Source: Diplolepis rosae (Eukaryota > Arthropoda > Insecta > Hymenoptera > Diplolepididae). Taken from it: a stretch of 64,000 bases of DNA. This document shows positions 53,991-64,000 of this stretch, piece after piece. The notes under the pieces were generated by a model that saw only the letters and a program-made list of their open reading frames with translations, did no database searches and was not told the DNA's origin. The first letter of the stretch is position 1. Each line of letters opens with the position of its first letter. The stretch lies in contig JAPYXD010000171.1 of NCBI GenBank assembly GCA_030998225.1, positions 1,860,001-1,924,000 on the forward strand, given 5' to 3'. Both the position numbers and the translations under genes were made by a program.

Positions 53991-54097
53991 TTTCAAGGTC
54001 ATGTTGTTGACAGATGTCCAACCTTACGACAGTGACGTTTTACATATGTTAATTTCAACCGAAACTTACTGGTGACGCCAACTTTTGTCAAACGACG

Positions 54098-54372
54098 GAA
54101 TAGTATATTACATTACAAGGGGCGAAACAGAGCGATTGCATGAGTGTGAAGTTTGCTGCCCGAGTGAAACGAGGGCTGCAATCACACGATATGCTTTCGC
54201 TGTGTTTTGTTTCGAGTAATGTATACTATTTTTCATAGCAACTCTTTTGAGAATCTGATTGGCTGTAACTGTGGAGCGGGTTGAAACAGCGACTTTCAAC
54301 CCTAGGGTTGAAAATCGTAGTTTCAACCCGCTCTACAAGTACCAAAAATCAGATTTTCAAAGGAGGCGCTAT
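54098..54372. repeat. Two adjacent palindromes
   Basis: 54098-54230 folds back (ATTACATTACAAGGGGCGAA against TTTCGAGTAATGTATACT, with GCCCGAGTGAAACGAGGGC at the centre). 54238-54372 folds back on GAGCGGGTTGAAAC / GTTTCAACCCGCTC around the exact centre TTCAACCCTAGGGTTGAA. No ORF. Confidence 0.75.
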
Positions 54373-54519
54373 GAAAAATTATTTGTACACCTGATATTAT
54401 TTTCCACAAATCCGATAATCTACAAGTTTCTCTGATGTATAATAGAAAAAATAAACAATAATAGAAAGAGGCAGTGTTTCTCTCTCTGAAGTAACGTAAG
54501 AAGCATCTAAGTATGAGAA

Positions 54520-54785
54520 GTGAAAGTACGCATGATCTGTGGGTTACCCCCTTTAGGCCGCGATGTACTACCGGGGTTATCCCACCGAACTACGGAAACG
54601 CTTATAAATCAAGAAATAATATACAAAATCAACTGGCATTTTTGGACTATGTGTGTCCGGGGAGCCACTACAATTACCGAAAATTTTCTTTATAAAAAGT
54701 ATAATAAAAAAAAATACGGAAGTTTTTTTTGCTTCCTGTAAAAAACGGAAAATGAGGGTTACCCCCTTTTGGATGCCAGCCATTC
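54520..54785 (+). repeat. Dispersed repeat with CCCCTTTTGG motifs, copy 2
   Basis: GAAAGTACGCATGATCTGTG at the left and AATGAGGGTTACCCCCTTTT at the right match 17205-17470. Confidence 0.65.
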
Positions 54786-55559
54786 ATGTAGAGATTTATC
54801 AAAGTGGCTCAATTGTTTCCAGTTTCATGACTTTGCACTTTAAAGTGAGAAATTTGGATCGCAACTGGCAAATCCGCGAAGTACGAAGTATAGTACTATT
54901 ATATATGTAGGTATTATTTAAAAGCACAGAAGTTCTTTCATCGAAGTATTGTTGAAGTATATATAAGCCAAAAAAGCATGATCTGGTTACCTCAATATTA
55001 ATATTATAATTCATGTTAGTTTCATAAAAAAACACAATAATGTCTCTTGGGTTTCCACATTTATGTTATAAACTAAGATTTATACAATGAAATTAACATA
55101 ATCATTGCCATAATGAATTTCCAAATAAACAGATAACATTAGAAATTACTTTGTGCATTCCTCAGAAGTCTTCTTTTCTATTACAAGTTTTTTAATTTAT
55201 CACTAGGTTACTATTTCAACCCATATCAGACAATGCGTGTGATTTACGATTTCTTATCAGTATATATAGGTCGAATGTACCAGATTCCGAATACGTACCA
55301 GTAGGTGGACAAATAGTTTTTTCTTACTACCCTAGTCGAAAGTACGTGGTTTCGGCACCAATTTCACGGCAGAAAGTCTAATTTTCGTGCATTGGTCAAG
55401 CTATATGCGCGCCCTCTATAATAGCGGGAGTAAAAACGTCGATAACCTCAAGCATCAAAATTTGTCCGCTCTCTGCTAATGTTTATTAGTGGCAATTAGT
55501 GAATATTATTTAGAAAGTATTAGTAGTGACTGAAGCGTAACAAAAATAAAAAATAAAAA
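54786..55559. other. Non-coding stretch
   Basis: No gene recognised. 55320-55559 may be the leader of the fragment at 55560. Confidence 0.35.
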
Positions 55560-55700
55560 ATGAATGACATATCATCTGATGAATCGACAGATGAAGAAGA
55601 AATTAATAAAAACTTTGAAACTGAAGCACAATTAATAGTAGAAACTGGCACCTTACCCAAAAAGTCCGCTGACAGATACATGCTAGTCTATGATAATTAA
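55560..55700 (+). pseudogene. Crypton-like protein N-terminal fragment
   Basis: ATG 55560 opens 46 codons: an acidic leader (MNDISSDESTDEEE) and then TGTLPKKSADRYMLVYDN before a stop. The motif LPKKS-x-x-R-Y-x-x-x-Y is the start of the core-binding domain in tyrosine-recombinase (Crypton-type and KCTD/ZMYM-related) proteins of insects. A shifted continuation (WKQENRN) is visible after the stop. The recombinase domain is not present. Confidence 0.45.
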
Positions 55701-55751
55701 CAATGATGGAAACAAGAAAATAGAAATCTAAACCTTAATTTAAAGATGTAT

Positions 55752-55819
55752 TTGATGCCTGCCCCCCCGACCAGCAGCACTCGCTCCGCTCGTGCCGCAA
55801 ATGTCGGGGCAGGCATCAA
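55752..55819. repeat. Perfect 14-bp stem hairpin, GC-rich loop
   Basis: TTGATGCCTGCCCC (55752-55765) and GGGGCAGGCATCAA (55806-55819) are exact complements. The loop contains its own palindrome GCACTCGCTCCGCTCGTGC. Confidence 0.75.
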
Positions 55820-56684
55820 TATATTCCAATGCCCACATGCAATTGTTTTCGTACTTTCGACCGGGTAGCAAGAAAAATAGTATACACTACATGGGCAGAA
55901 ATTTGAGAGCCCTGAACTGCGTGCATTTATATTGCTTAAGAGAAGATCCAGAAGAGGAAGAAATAGTGATCGTAATCAATTACTTCGGAATGTCTTTCAG
56001 CAAGAAAGCATCCCGATAACTTGTCTCCAGTGTAAGTTTTCTCCAAAGAAAATAAGGATTTCTAACAGAAGAAAGCAAAAAATTACTATGAGATTCGAAA
56101 ACTACAGGATCCGATTTAAGCTATAATAAATATAAGGAAAACCATGGCCTTGTATGCCGATGAGAAACCGCAATTATGCTATTTACTTTTTTAAATATCA
56201 TTTCTGTAAGACTAGGAATTAGAATAAACTCTGTAAAGGTATAAAAGAAAATATTACTCCAATTGATAAAGAAGATATCGACTGCCAACAAAACAAGGTT
56301 TCTCGTCAAGAAAACGTAATTTGTGCATTTTGCATTAATTCTAAATGCAAATAAATCAATTCTCGAATTACCGAATTTAGTAAAAATCTTGTTAAAAACT
56401 CACTTAATTTAAACCCCGCTTCTATATCCTATATCTTGAATTCAAAGTCCACTTCTGTGTTGTCTTTCGGAAAGGGCTGTGGTCTCCTTTATAATGATTT
56501 CCTCATTTTTGTTGTTGTACTGAAACTGGTTCTAAAATCTATTCTAGTACTCATTCCACAGCTCGAACTCAGAAGATTAACGTTGATGCACGGTTTTGGA
56601 GTTTTTGGTTTTACAATTCCTTGATAAGACCGAAAAATTTAGAATTTAATTATCGAGTGCTCCCATAGCTCACATGTGAACCTT
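55820..56684. other. Non-coding stretch
   Basis: Short frames without domains; no splice-bounded exon recognised. Confidence 0.35.
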
Positions 56685-56945
56685 TTTACATTCTCATCAT
56701 GGATAAGAAGGTATTATTTTTATGTTAAAAATGATTTTCGAAATTTTCATCAAATCTTTACGTTTTGAGACCCCCTGAGTCAGAAAAAGTGGTTTTTACG
56801 AAAGTGTCTGTCTGTCTGTAGTAAATCGTGTACTCGATAATTCTCGATAGAATTATCAGATTGAATTGAACTTGGGCACACTTTATCGGAGCCGAAAAAG
56901 TAAGGACAAGTTCTTTAACCAGCTATATCCAACCAAAATTACAAA
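56685..56945 (+). repeat. Truncated copy of the ACATTCTCATCAT-ended element
   Basis: Matches 51785-52055 from TTTTTACATTCTCATCAT to GGAGCCGAAAAAGTAAGGA and CCAACCAAAATT. It ends exactly where gypsy pol sequence begins, so one disrupted the other. Confidence 0.75.
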
Positions 56946-56967
56946 CCTCTAGTTTGGTTTCAAAATT

Positions 56968-58699
56968 CTAAAGACCCTTGTTCACGAGTTTCACGTTGGA
57001 GATTGAAACTCGCAGAATATGATTTTGATGTAATTTACAAAACAGAAAAATGAATGTAAATGCAGACGCTCTCTCAAGAAACCCTATTGATGATAACAAA
57101 GAGAAATCAAAAAATTTACAAGCTGATGACAACGATACTTTTATGACTTCTCAAGAAAAAATGTTTTCCAAGAAAACTTTTAGAAGGAAAAAGCAAGAAA
57201 ACTCTAAAAATGAGGTAAGACCTTTAAGACGAAGAAACTTCAATCCAGGAATCGTACCAGACGACGTAGATCATTTTAGCGAAATTTCGGAAGCCCAAAT
57301 ATTAAATATCGACTCAAAAATCCCAGAATACCTTTAGGAATTTCTTAGTGAAGAATTATTTAGTGAGATTGGTAAGAATATTTTAAAATACACAAATTTA
57401 TTCAAAAATATGGCTTCAAGACTTATTTTTATGACAATATTTTTATTAAGTCCAGTGTTTTCCAAAAAATACGAAAATTTATCATGGAAAACTATTACTA
57501 CAAGAGCTCAAAAGAGAATACAACAAGAAAAAGGAAAAAATTTGAATGGAAAGAAAGAAAGAAAGAGAGGTAGACCAAGAAAACAAATATATGAAGATGA
57601 ATTGCCAGAAATAAATATACAAAAGGGAAGCCGAACAAAAGTAGAATCAGATTCCGACTCTGATCCTGATTATTTAGATTATTTGAAACAAACTCTAGCA
57701 AAAAACAGAAAAAAGAAGAATGCGAAAAAGCCAAAAAATATTAATGGATTTGAAAGCGAAGAAAGTGAAAATTACTTTTCAACCTCAGAAGATGAAATCA
57801 ACGACATTGAAACCTCACACGAAAGAAATGATGAAGAAAATTATGAAGCAAAATTGGAAGAGAATTTGGATGATGATTTTGAAGAAAATTTCAAGATGAA
57901 TTTTGAAGGAAATTTTAAAGACAATCTTGAGGAAAATTTTGAAGAAAACCAAGAAGAAAAATTTGAAGAGCCTTATTTTAATGAAAATTTGAAACTAAAC
58001 CGAAGATCTCAAATGAATTCTGAAAAAAACGAAAATGATCATGATGATTATAATCGTCCACCTCCAGAACCTCTTCCTATAAACTCTTTACCAGAAAAAA
58101 TTATAACGAAGAAAAATTTAGTTGAATGTCGCGATCAATTAACTATGCGAAAAGATAATTATGCATACTTTGTTACAACAAATGGAACTCCTCGCGAGAA
58201 CGGATCAAAAACTTTAGAAAAACGTGAAACATTACCAAAATTTAAAAATTTACAAAGGGGAATAGCAAAAGAGATTAAAAAAGGAAACTACTACCATTTT
58301 ACACTTCCAATTGAAGAAGAAACTAAGGACAATTTATCAGAAACCTTAAATAATATGAAATTATCAATTCACTCATTACATGAATTATCTCAAAAATTTA
58401 AATTACGATCAATTAGTATTTCAAAAACTTCCAGAATTAATCATATACCTTGGGAAGAAATAAAATTAATATTTGATTTAGTTTTTGCAAATTCACTTAC
58501 GAAAATAATAGTTTGTAATGGCATAACGCAATATCCAACAAAAGAACAAAGATCACAATTAATTGAAGAAGCACAATCCTCAGCATTGGGAGGCCATAAA
58601 GGTGTCACAAAGACCTATAATCGAATTCGCCAAAACTTTTTTTGGGTAATGAAAGTCGATATTCAAAAGTATATTCAAGGCCAAATAAAAAAAAATTAG
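56968..58699 (+). pseudogene. Gypsy RNase H end, tether/linker and integrase zinc domain
   Basis: SRVSRWRLKLAEYDFDVIYK (about 56982) and, after a frame change, NVNADALSRNPI mark the RNase H C-terminus. After a stop at 57336 and a shift, a 429-codon frame runs 57410-58699. It has a basic AT-hook-like core (KERKRGRPRKQ, about 57560), a long acidic, Phe/Asn/Glu-rich repeat (EENLDDDFEENFKMNFEGNF, about 57857-57970) and then the integrase zinc domain GGHKGVTKTYNRIRQNFFW. The C-x2-C half of the HHCC site is deleted at 58680. The acidic block is an unusual insertion for this position. Confidence 0.85.
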
Positions 58700-59584
58700 T
58701 TCGGGTTAAAACTAAAAATCCTATGGTTATTACTGATACAACCACTACTACCTTCGAAAACATATCAATCGATATTGTTGGTCCACTACCAGAAACAAAG
58801 TCTGGAAATCCGTATATTCTTACTTTACAAGACAATTTTACAAAATACTCTCTAGCAATACCTCTTCCTAATAATCAAGCTGATACAATAGCAGACGCGT
58901 TCGTAAAAAAAAAAATTTATTTGCATATTTGGATCGCCAAAAGGAGTACTAACGGATCAAGGCAGAGATTTTTTAAGCAATTTATTAGAAAGATTAGCAA
59001 AACGCTTTAGAATCAAACAATTCCGAACCACAGCTTTTCACCCTCAATCCAATGGATCACTAGAACGATCACATCACGTTCTAGATGAATATCTCAAACA
59101 ATTTGTAGCAAAAAACTCAGGATGGGACGATTGGCTAGAATTAGCAATGTTCTCATATAACACAAGTGTACATGAAGCCACAAAATGTACGCATTATGAA
59201 TTAGGTTTTGGTAAAATAGCCCGTGAACCCTCTAGTGAACCTCTATCACAAAATGAAAAATTGTAACCCTATGATGATTATTTGATCAACTTTGTCACAA
59301 AACTGCATGAAATGCGAACACAAGCAAGAGAAAATCTCATAACAGCAAAAGAAGAATCAAAAATGTACCACGACAGAAAAATAAATCCCTTGGAAATAAA
59401 AATTGGGGATAATGTATTTTTATTAAAAGAAGGAAAAATTAAAAAACTAGATAATCAATACACAGGTCCTCACGAAGTTTTAGATGTACTAGGAAAAGGA
59501 AATGTAAAAATCAACATAAAAGGAAAACCGACAGTAGTTCACGTCAATCGAATAAAAAGATCGCACATAAATATGCAAAATTGA
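58697..59584 (+). pseudogene. Gypsy integrase catalytic core and C-terminus
   Basis: Asp 1 is in NISIDIVGPLPETKSGNPY (about 58761), Asp 2 in GVLTDQGRDFLSN after a frame change in an A run at 58907-58917, and Glu in HPQSNGSLERSHHVLDEY (about 59047). WLELAMFSYNTSVHEATKC follows. A TAA at 59264 interrupts the linker, and the C-terminal domain (YHDRKINPLEIKIGDNVFLL, YTGPHEVLD, VHVNRIKRSH) ends at the stop 59582-59584. The catalytic triad is present, and only one shift and one stop disable the core, so this copy is relatively young. Confidence 0.88.
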
Positions 59585-61187
59585 TTAACTGAATTTGAAT
59601 TCAAACTCATGATAATATAAACTTTGCATAAAACCAAAGCGTTTAGAATAACTAAACCAAAAAATGTTTCAAACAAAAAGATGTTTTGAAATTTTATTCT
59701 AATCTTATTTTTTCTGTTCCAGAGATTCGAGAAGCTCACTGAACCTTCAAATTGCAATGAAAAAATTTCAATATATTTTATGGTTTTTTTTTTCAGAGTA
59801 AATTAAACTTCTTAAAGTAGCAAGTATTTATCAAATTGATCAAAGTTTGTCAAGTTTTCTCTTCTGTTCAGTAGAATCTAAAGATCTAATATCATCACAA
59901 AAAAAAAGATATTTCTTTAAAGTTCTTATAAGTACCTTCTTTACGTTTTATTCAATCACTTTTATTTTTGTTCATTGACTATTCAGAGCAAAAATTAATA
60001 CCTTTTTTTAGTAAGACAAATGCTAGTTTCCATTCGAATCATCATTTATATAAAAATATTTGCATTTTATTTTTTTTTGCATGAAAGAAATACCTTTTCT
60101 GCCAAGAATAAATAAGCACTGCATAATTAGTGCCATCATAAATATAATTTTAATTTTATTTATTCTTCCATCAAGGGAACTTTCCTTGATTCCCACCCTA
60201 TTGGAAGAACAGTTTCAACAAATATTGAGTCTGTAAATGTTAACTGTGCGATGGCGTTACAAAATTGTTGAAGTGAAAATTGTTTTTCCAATAGAAATTA
60301 ATGTGCAGCAATAACAGATAGAATGATTACTATTCTTCACATTTTTTCATGCACAAATAATTCTATTAATGTTAAAAAAAAACATTAGAAAAACAATTAA
60401 AAGTACAAAAATTGTAAGAAAATCTATTCCCCTGTTATTATGTAAAATTGTTTTTCTTATGATTATTTTATTCGTTTAGTGGGACGTCAACCAAATTGGG
60501 GTTTGTGCGATTAATTTTTAGAAACTTGTAACAATAGTAATAAAAAAATCACAACCCAATTCTTTGAAGAAATCAATTTTAGATTCAACAAAGTTTTTTT
60601 CTCTTTACCAATTTACAACGCCTATTAATTCATGTATGTAATCAATGATTCTAATATAATTCAGTACCTATTATCAATATTCTGTATGTTAACTTCTCTT
60701 TCATATACAACCAATGATGTATAGTGCTCTCATGTTCTTTTCACTAATGTATACAGTAACGATCGTAATACTGAAAAATTACTTTTCAATATTTTATATC
60801 TAATTAATAAATTTTTATAATTTTTCCATTTTTTTCAACAATCATATTGTTTGCAAATTTGTAAAATTATTAACAATCAAATTTTTTAAAATATTATTAC
60901 TATATATGTTTGATCAACGATGTAATACTTCCAAATTGTCTTATCTTTTGTTATTATAGATTTATGTAACATATTGTTACCATTCTCTTTATTTGTTACA
61001 ACAAACAAATTAAAAATGTTAATCCCAATAACTATGTTTCAACGAAATTTCTGACACAATACAATTGTTCAATTAAATTTCAAAAATATGTTCTTGAGCA
61101 AGTAAGCACCTTGGATTAAGTTTATTTTTCTGCCGAAGTTTCGATCGCGGATCGTTAACTCCCCGCGCTCGAACTAGGGGGGGGAGG
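59585..61187 (+). other. Gypsy 3' untranslated region, no env
   Basis: AT-rich, without an ORF above about 70 codons. It ends in the G-rich polypurine tract. Confidence 0.6.
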
Positions 61188-61693
61188 TGTCACGTCCCGC
61201 GACGTATTATAGGCACAGGCTAGGTCTAAAGAAAAATCTAGTGAAATTACTAAAAGAGAGAGCAAACCACCTATTGCAAAGAGAGGTATAACTACGTCAC
61301 ACGCAGCGGGAGGCTGCGCAATGCGAGACGTCACCAAAAAATAAAATATAAAAAGGACACGCCGCCAAGGGAAAACTAGTCTTGTGAGCAGAATTTAAGT
61401 GCGGCATTTTCTAAAAACTAAAAAGGATTCTCAGCGTGAGATAATTGTACCGTGCAGTTTGACAGTGTGAAGACCCGAGAGTCATAAATTTACGTGGTCC
61501 GTTTTACTATCCTTGGAGGGATCTTAGACTCAGTGCCAAAAAGGGTGAATAGTTGTTGTGTCCTTGTCACACCTGTGGATATCATTGTGTCCTTCATTGA
61601 CTTGTCCTCATCCCTAAGCGAGGATCATTCGATCCTAACTTGAAACGAGGAATCTTCGATCAAAGTAAATATTTACGTACTTGTGACGTAACA
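61188..61693 (+). repeat. 3' LTR of the gypsy element, 506 bp
   Basis: Begins TGTCACGTCCCGCGACG directly after the polypurine tract and ends TTGTGACGTAACA. It has a TATA box (TATAAAAAGG at 61347-61356). The right border rests on the terminal CA and on similarity of both tips to the solo LTR at 12174-13055. Confidence 0.75.
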
Positions 61694-64000
61694 GTAGTGA
61701 AATTTTAATTTTTAAAATTTTTTTCTAAATATTCCAGTATCTGTGCTCATGTGTTTATATTAATTTCATCTATGTTTTGAAAAAATTTTATTATTCGTAA
61801 TTTCTTTATCCGTTATTTTACTCAGCTTAAAGAAAATATGAAAAAGAAACGCTAGCGCTGTAGCAGTTAGGACCTGTTTTTTATTTATTTTACATAATTG
61901 TTAATTTTTTTCAATTACTGTAACGTGTCCATTTTTCTAAAAAGTCACGTGGCCACGTAAAATGAAATTTGACTATAGGAATTAACATCAGAAGCCTCCA
62001 AAACTAAGAGCTTGGGTGCCAATCCTATCTGGCATAGATAAAAAAAGAAACTTAACGACATGATAAATTGTAATAAGATATGATATGTTACGATACAATA
62101 CAAATAAATTATGGCTCCATTAAAAATTGGCAACATTCATTTAAAATCAGATTAATAACAATATTTATTAACTCACATCTAATTCCAAGTTTAATTTTAT
62201 AACAGATCAATCGGAAGACATAATTAATTAGTCAAAGAATTGGAACATAATTAAAGTTAGGATCATAAAATATACATCTTTAAAATGCGAGGAATATTAG
62301 TTATACTCTCGATAGTATATAGGCATACTTTATAATAATAGAGACGCCAATTTTAGTTTCAGCAAAGAGTAGAATTGATTACAATACTGTTATAATTAAA
62401 TTATTAGAGATTGGATTGTTCGGCATGACGAAACTAGTAATGAAGGCGTGTTCGTAACACGACAAACGGAGGGAATGTTGTTGTTTAATATTACAGAAAT
62501 AAAAGGTATTCGATAGAGGGAAATAATAACATTTTATATATCAGATAACTAACGATATCGAGAGTGAGCCATCATTAAGAAACTATAGGATTATTATGAG
62601 GTCGATGAAGGTAAGAAAGGGGACACTATAAACAAATAATTTTAGTAATTTGGTACGAGACGGTAAAAGGCATAATAATAAACTCTTGGGCTTTGACAAA
62701 ACTGTAATAAAATCAGTAAAGGCTTGAAAAAGACAGCAATGAACTATTAGACTTCGGTACTCCAATAAATAGGGAGTTTACGAGAAATACATTTATAAAG
62801 ATATCACAGAAGAGATTAAAAGAGACAATGTGATTCTATTTGATTCCGGCTAAAAAATAATAAAAGGATCGAAATCTTACCTTATCTCTTCGAAAACAGC
62901 GATAGCGTCGCTAAACTATAATATTAACAAGGTTTAGGAATGCCGAATTATACTTTTAGTTTGGGTCAAGTGTTCTGTTTATTTAAATTTTGTGATGGGA
63001 AAAAACTGCAACGTCGCATTACGTCATTTAGCATACCCCACATTTGAAGTAAACCATACTCATCATTTTAGATTGCTTCGATAGACGATTAAGGAAAGAA
63101 AATGTTTCCGGAGCAGATTATTTTCAAAGGCGGAAACTTGTTGGTTATTACTTACGTCAACATATCGGCTTTCTGCGCCGAACTTTGCACCCAGAAATTC
63201 TAAGTAAGGTAAAAGCTCCCAATAGCCGGACGGTACCCAATAGCCGGACAGAGCCATGAATTTTTCTCAAAATTAGAGATTTACGAATCACTTATCGCTA
63301 TTTTGGTGAACCGTATACAAACCTCGAAACGTACACTTTAAAAAATTGAAAAATTTGTTGAATTAGAAATTAAAACTTCGCCAAGAAAAAAAAATTTCTC
63401 TACTGAAGCACAAGGCTGGTCGAAATGTAGCGAAATCTGCTCTAATAAACTAACTGACACGTTGTCTTTGTTAAGCAAATAACATTTACATTTACCCTCA
63501 TTTTTCATTTTAATACGTGTTACACTGAAGTCAAATGCTTTATCTACATCATAATATTCAAAATTAAAAAAAATGTTACTTTAATTAAATATTCTAAATC
63601 CGGTTATTAGGTCAATGAATATTCGTTTTGCCTAATAACCGAACGCGTGTCCGGAGTTACATTGCATTTATTTTGTTTTCACTCTAGTCACCGGACGAAA
63701 AGGTTATTACAAAAACGAATGCGAATTTTAAAAAGTGCTGTTGATATTTTCGAGAAATGTGGTAAGTATTTGATTGTTTTCAATTCATTGAAGATATTTA
63801 TCTGATAAAATATTAGGTAAATTACTTTAAACATATTTTAATTAGTCAAATATGAAATCCAACCTCAATTGACATTTGACGTTTATTTTCTTGTTGATTT
63901 TACATTGAGAACAATGAAAATATGGATTTCAGAGTGAAATTTCCCCACTTTTTGATCTTTTAGAATGATAATTTTCAATAATAATGATAAAGTATGATTG
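61694..64000. other. Terminal non-coding region
   Basis: No gene recognised. A direct repeat CCCAATAGCCGGAC lies at 63218-63231 and 63237-63250, and related CCGGTTATTAGG / CCTAATAACCG sequences lie at 63600-63645. Short ATG frames ending at GTAAGT occur on the minus strand near 63257-63150 and on the plus strand at 63719-63763, but there is no further support. Confidence 0.35.

Larger units (their letters stand above)
56968..61693 (+). mobile_element. Gypsy LTR retrotransposon, 3' half
   Basis: The order RNase H end, integrase, untranslated 1.6 kb, polypurine tract (AGGGGGGGGAGG, 61176-61187) and LTR defines a Ty3/gypsy 3' end. The 5' half (gag, protease, reverse transcriptase, 5' LTR) is absent, replaced on the left by the 56685-56945 repeat. 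No env-like ORF is present in 59587-61187. Confidence 0.92.

Noticed and set aside
59585..61187. Possible env gene of the gypsy element
   Set aside because: No ORF, signal peptide, furin-like site or membrane segment is seen. The region is AT-rich untranslated sequence.
63150..63257. Minus-strand exon starting MALSGYWVPSGYWELLPYLE
   Set aside because: It has a GTAAGT donor, but the N-terminus is just the translated CCGGCTATTGG repeat and no continuing exon was found.
63719..63763. Plus-strand first exon MRILKSAVDIFEKC ending at GTAAGT
   Set aside because: Too short, with no further exon before the window ends; recorded in case a gene lies beyond.

Overview
The window is AT-rich, intron-containing, repeat-laden eukaryotic DNA. 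I read it as an insect nuclear genome, possibly a hymenopteran, although the order is inferred only from the repeat families (mariner, R1, long-TIR DD41D mariner, copia and gypsy). There are no operons, ribosome binding sites or CRISPR arrays. Only three host genes are well supported. (1) The last two coding exons of an unrecognised plus-strand gene lie at 3778-4929. (2) A complete four-exon minus-strand gene for an ER-luminal six-EF-hand protein of the reticulocalbin family (329 residues, C-terminal QDEL) has its exons scattered from 41761 down to 19386. (3) A complete single-coding-exon dynactin subunit 3 gene (p24, 189 residues) lies at 50730-51299 on the plus strand. Three short minus-strand exon candidates (46116-46059, 42795-42730, 48260-48049) have splice-like borders but no secure identity.

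Layout. 1-3687 is the 3' part of a decayed Ty1/copia element ending in a 248-bp LTR only 90 bp upstream of a host exon. 3.7-5.2 kb holds the two host exons, with a tRNA-derived SINE and a foldback element in the intron between them. 5.2-9.0 kb holds a broken THAP-domain gene and small MITEs. 9.4-13.1 kb holds an antisense gypsy gag-protease remnant followed by an apparent solo LTR with a TTAA target duplication. 13-19 kb is mostly quiet, with a transposase-like ORF and MITEs. 19.4-41.8 kb is the reticulocalbin locus. Its 17.9-kb intron carries a GC-rich head-to-head inverted R1 retrotransposon fragment, a 1.2-kb mariner, a large DDE-like transposase remnant, an internally deleted mariner, a long palindromic element with a second element nested inside it, and a 1.8-kb DD41D mariner with about 290-bp terminal inverted repeats.

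42.1-43.8 kb is a 1.67-kb structure with two roughly 545-bp inverted arms around a spacer containing a splice-bounded exon candidate. 45-50 kb contains a 580-bp near-palindrome, a Tigger/pogo fragment and a mariner copy. Dynactin p24 follows. 51.8-55.8 kb carries a 1-kb element with 13-bp terminal repeats, palindromic GC-rich islands, a mariner N-terminal fragment and a Crypton-like N-terminal fragment. 57-61.7 kb is the 3' half of a gypsy element (RNase H end, integrase, 506-bp 3' LTR). The last 2.3 kb has no recognisable gene apart from a repeated CCGG-TATT-GG motif.

I found no convincing undescribed multi-gene system. The most unusual signals are structural: several very long inverted repeats of different families within about 35 kb, one enclosing a possible host exon and one interrupted by a second inverted-repeat element. 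Nearly all transposon genes here are visibly inactivated by stops, frameshifts, deletions or loss of catalytic residues.
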